Origin: Planctomycetota bacterium | GTDB lineage: Bacteria; Planctomycetota; Phycisphaerae; Phycisphaerales; UBA1924 | Assembly (NCBI GenBank): GCA_003696675.1 | Contig: RFGH01000117.1 | Coordinates: 1-64,000, forward strand | Reading direction: 5' to 3' | Length of the DNA stretch: 64,000 bases | Part shown: in pieces, positions 61,357-64,000 of the stretch | Numbering within the stretch: position 1 is the stretch's first letter | Layout of the letters: each line of letters begins with the position of its first letter | Program-made: the position numbers and the translations under genes | Notes under the pieces: generated by a model | The model's database searches: none | The model's input: only the letters and a program-made list of their open reading frames with translations | Told to the model about the DNA's origin: nothing

Positions 61357-63606
61357 ATGACGCGATTCACACGGGCGGCGGGCATCGGGATGGCGATTGT
61401 TCTCTCCACCGGGCTGCCCTCGGCCGCGATGAGCCTGGATCCGGGAACCACCGGCTCGGTCGTCGCCGACCGTGTATGGGAGTTGGCCAAGGTCGGCGAT
61501 GAGTCGACCCTGCTCGAACTGCTTCGCCCCGATGCCCTGTCGGCCTCCGGTCTTGACCCCCACATCCGGGCATCGCTGGAACTCTTCCAGTCCAACTTCG
61601 CCAAACGCGAGACCGAGCGGGCCCAGAAGCTCAAGGAAGCCCGTGAGGAGTTTGAGGGCCACTTGGCCGCCTACGACGCCGACCGTTCCATGGTCGCCCT
61701 GAGCAAGGCCCTGTCCGGTGTGGTGGAGCTGCAGTTGCTCGCGCCGGATGACGACGCGCTGCTCGGCGATCCCAAGATCGCGGGGTTGCTCAAGAGCGCC
61801 GAGCAGGCCGCCCACGACGCCGAACGACGCGGGGAATGGCTCTTCGCCTCGGAGATCTTCTACCGGCTCGAGACCATCTTCGACCCCGCCGGAACATACA
61901 AGGATGATGTCGACCGCCTGACCAAGCGTCTGGCCATGATCCGTATGTACGCCCCCGAACGGTTGTGGGAACTCCGCAACGCCCGCCGGCTCGCCGAAGG
62001 TCTGGACGGACTGCCGCCGTACAACCCCTACGGCGACGACTACCGCGCCAAGCTCGCCGGCGTGACCTCGACCGCGGTCCGCACCGCGATTCAGCGTGCG
62101 GCCCAGCAGCACATCGGACGACAGAGCCGCGACAATCCCAACGGCGTAACGATGAATCGGCTGATCCTTGGCGGCATTGATGCCGTGCGCACCATGGTCA
62201 CCACGACCGATCTGGCCGCGACCTTTCCCGGGCTCGGCAACGCGTCAAAGCGCAACGCCTTCCTGGCACGGCTCGACGAACGCCGGGCCACGGTCTCCGG
62301 CTGGGACCGGGACGCCAGCGCGTTCGATCTCCGCCGCGTGATCGACGGCGTGCTTTCTGACGCCCAAGAGACGGTCAACATCCTCCCCGAGGCCATCCTT
62401 CACGAGTTCGGCAACGGCGCCATGGGTGAGCTGGACGCGTACTCGGCGGTCATCTGGCCGGACGAGGTCGCCCGATTCCGCCGCTCGACCGAGGGGGAGT
62501 TCACCGGCGTCGGCATCCAGATCCAGCTGGACGAACTTCAGAACATCAAGGTGGTCACCCCGCTGGAGGGCACGCCCGCCCAGCGTGCGGGCGTGCGATC
62601 CGGCGACATCATCAAGAAGATCGACGGCATCTCCGCCGTCGGCCTGGACCTGGATCAGGCCGTCGAGGTCATCACCGGACCGGCCAACACCACCGTGGAC
62701 ATCACCGTCGAACGCACCAACGAAGAAACCGAAGAGGTTGAGGAGATCGTCTTCAAGCTCACCCGCCAGCGGATCGACCTGCCCAGCATCAAGGGCTGGG
62801 AGAAAACCGGCCCGGGCGACCGCGATTGGGACTGGTTCATCGACAAAAACGCCGGCATCGGCTATGTCCGCCTGACCGGCTTCACCGCCGACAGCGCCCG
62901 CGACTTCGATATGGCCATCCGCGAGATGCGCCAGCAGGGGCTCAACGGACTGATCTTCGACCTGCGCTACAACCCCGGCGGGCTGCTGGATCAGGCAGTC
63001 GAGATCGCCAGCCGCTTCATCCCCGAAGGCATGGTCGTCCGCACGGTCGACGCCAACGGCGTGCCGCAGGAACAGCAGAACGCCCGCGGCATCAAGGACT
63101 GGCGTGACCTCTCCGACTTGCCCGTGGTGATCCTCGTCAACGAGGGCTCCGCGTCCGCCAGCGAGATCGTCGCCGGCTCGGTCCAGGCGGCGGCCCACCA
63201 GGGCAAGTCCAAGGCCCTCATCGTCGGCCAGCGGTCCTTCGGCAAGGGAAGCGTCCAGAATGTCTACATGCTGCCCGGCGGCATGTCGGCGATGAAACTG
63301 ACCACCCATTACTACCGCGTCGACTCGCCCCGCATGATCCACAAGCTGCCCGGCGCGACCGAGTGGGGCGTGGACCCCGATCTGGCGGTCGATATGCTGC
63401 CCAGCCAGCAGGCCGACGCCCTGCTGCTCCGTCGCGACGCCGATGTCCTGCCGCTCGACGAGACCGGGGCCATTATCCCCGACGCCGAGCACCCCGACCC
63501 GGACACTCTCTTGACCGACGGCATTGACCTGCAAGTCCAGACCGCGCTGGTCATCCTGCAAACGCAGAACCTTCCGGTTGGGGCGACCACATCAATGAGT
63601 GATTGA
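61357..63606 (+). CDS. S41-family C-terminal processing protease
   Basis: 749 residues from the ATG at 61357. A signal peptide ends near GLPSAAMS. A long helical N-terminal region (about residues 25-330) precedes a PDZ domain (STEGEFTGVGIQIQ, GDIIKKIDGISAVG) and the S41 protease domain: GIGYVRLTGFT, DLRYNPGGLLDQAV, then NEGSASASEIVAG with the catalytic Ser, and SFGKGSVQ with K630. The Ser-Lys dyad is complete. These enzymes trim proteins from their C-terminus in the envelope. The roughly 300-residue N-terminal extension is longer than in CtpA and closer to Prc-type layouts. Confidence 0.92.
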   Translation: MTRFTRAAGIGMAIVLSTGLPSAAMSLDPGTTGSVVADRVWELAKVGDESTLLELLRPDALSASGLDPHIRASLELFQSNFAKRETERAQKLKEAREEFEGHLAAYDADRSMVALSKALSGVVELQLLAPDDDALLGDPKIAGLLKSAEQAAHDAERRGEWLFASEIFYRLETIFDPAGTYKDDVDRLTKRLAMIRMYAPERLWELRNARRLAEGLDGLPPYNPYGDDYRAKLAGVTSTAVRTAIQRAAQQHIGRQSRDNPNGVTMNRLILGGIDAVRTMVTTTDLAATFPGLGNASKRNAFLARLDERRATVSGWDRDASAFDLRRVIDGVLSDAQETVNILPEAILHEFGNGAMGELDAYSAVIWPDEVARFRRSTEGEFTGVGIQIQLDELQNIKVVTPLEGTPAQRAGVRSGDIIKKIDGISAVGLDLDQAVEVITGPANTTVDITVERTNEETEEVEEIVFKLTRQRIDLPSIKGWEKTGPGDRDWDWFIDKNAGIGYVRLTGFTADSARDFDMAIREMRQQGLNGLIFDLRYNPGGLLDQAVEIASRFIPEGMVVRTVDANGVPQEQQNARGIKDWRDLSDLPVVILVNEGSASASEIVAGSVQAAAHQGKSKALIVGQRSFGKGSVQNVYMLPGGMSAMKLTTHYYRVDSPRMIHKLPGATEWGVDPDLAVDMLPSQQADALLLRRDADVLPLDETGAIIPDAEHPDPDTLLTDGIDLQVQTALVILQTQNLPVGATTSMSD

Positions 63607-63630
63607 GAGAGGTTCCGAACACACACCACG

Positions 63631-63662
63631 ACCGGGCTTCCCACGGGGAAAGCCCGGTTTTC
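63631..63662 (+). terminator. Terminator after the processing protease
   Basis: ACCGGGCTT (63631-63639) pairs with AAGCCCGGT (63650-63658) around a 10-nt loop, followed by TTTCG. It lies 24 nt after the stop. Confidence 0.75.
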
Positions 63663-63763
63663 GTTCGCCTGGGCCATGCATGGCAACCACCCACCCCGGT
63701 CAGGGCCCCCGACGGCCAGAAATCGCCACTGACGCGACCCTCTTTGGCGTCACGGCTGAATCA

Positions 63764-63792
63764 TTGTCGCCCCCTTGGCGATCCCCTACAAT
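63764..63792 (+). promoter_or_regulatory. Sigma-70-type promoter of the last gene
   Basis: TTGTCG, a 17-nt spacer and TACAAT. Transcription would start near 63799, giving a leader of about 115 nt before the ATG at 63913. This is the best -35/-10 pair in the window. Confidence 0.6.
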
Positions 63793-63912
63793 GCCCGGAC
63801 TGGCCACCGCTCGGCTGCGGTGGCCTCTGCGCCCGCCCACCGGCGGACGCGGCCCGGGCGTCCGTTCGATGGACGCCTCCCTCCGAGACCGTTCGTCGAA
63901 CCCGAGGACGCG

Positions 63913-64000
63913 ATGACCCAGGCCCCGACATCGAACACCCCCATGACGAAAGCACATTCTAAAGCGAATCTCGCCGCCGAACTGCCCAAAGCCACGCAAC
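63913..64000 (+). CDS. 5' end of a gene running out of the window
   Basis: 29 codons are visible from the ATG at 63913 (GAGGACG upstream), reading MTQAPTSNTPMTKAHSK and onward to the edge without a stop. The N-terminus is hydrophilic with no signal peptide. Too little is present to assign a family. It is placed behind a clear promoter, so it is likely to be real. Confidence 0.55.
   Translation, partial: MTQAPTSNTPMTKAHSKANLAAELPKATQ

Overview
This 64 kb, GC-rich window looks like a chromosome segment from a planctomycete, most likely of the class Phycisphaerae. The lineage call is an inference from several things: a secreted metalloprotease with a doubled Phycisphaerae-style dockerin-like stretch (CPADLG...LNLFDL...LNFFDL...GCP), a zinc-ribbon membrane protein of a type common in that group, abundant PilZ, HEAT, TPR and MoxR/VWA proteins, and GTG/TTG starts with many 1- and 4-nt overlaps. 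No phage, integrase, insertion sequence or CRISPR array was seen.

Region by region. (1) 1-11.4 kb holds housekeeping and small regulatory genes: a truncated TlyA-type methyltransferase, obg, a PilZ gene, a Fur-family gene, a GNAT gene, ispG, the metalloprotease and a HEAT-repeat gene. (2) 11.7-20.4 kb holds ileS, a soluble histidine kinase/sigma-54 activator pair, a lipoprotein cytochrome c, pilT, and the start of a MoxR/VWA pair. (3) 22.2-34.5 kb is a glycan-modification region. A plus-strand run (GT2, APH-like kinase, nucleotidyltransferase-HAD fusion, two methyltransferases) faces a tightly coupled minus-strand operon (two glycosyltransferases sharing a C-terminal Rossmann-like domain, a sulfotransferase, a GT2, a WavE-like protein), followed by a large 819-aa glycosyltransferase-like gene. 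(4) 34.5-41.7 kb is a CzcCBA-type heavy-metal efflux operon with a His-rich lipoprotein at one end and a small Cys/His-rich exported protein at the other. (5) 41.9-44.1 kb has tRNA-Gly(GCC) and a DsbD-type reductase. (6) 44.2-57.3 kb has a stand-alone fliM behind a sigma-54-like promoter, then nusA-infB-ylxP-rbfA-HhH-TPR, a YebC-family gene and a secreted metallopeptidase with a PDZ domain. (7) 57.4-58.3 kb carries decayed remnants of a PadR regulator and a membrane protein. (8) 58.3-64 kb has nth, tRNA-Arg(CCG), an MFS transporter, a C-terminal processing protease and the start of another gene.

The signals most worth a second look are: a repeated promoter layout that predicts leaderless mRNAs (TAnnnT exactly 6 nt before the start codon in four genes); a sigma-54 promoter for the orphan fliM together with a FlgS/FlgR-like pair in the same window; an intrinsic-terminator hairpin in the nusA leader; a kinase/nucleotidyltransferase/phosphatase cassette in the glycan region; a low-complexity purine repeat inserted in frame in a VWA gene; and the PadR-linked pseudogene remnants. 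All functional assignments come from reading motifs; no database search was run.
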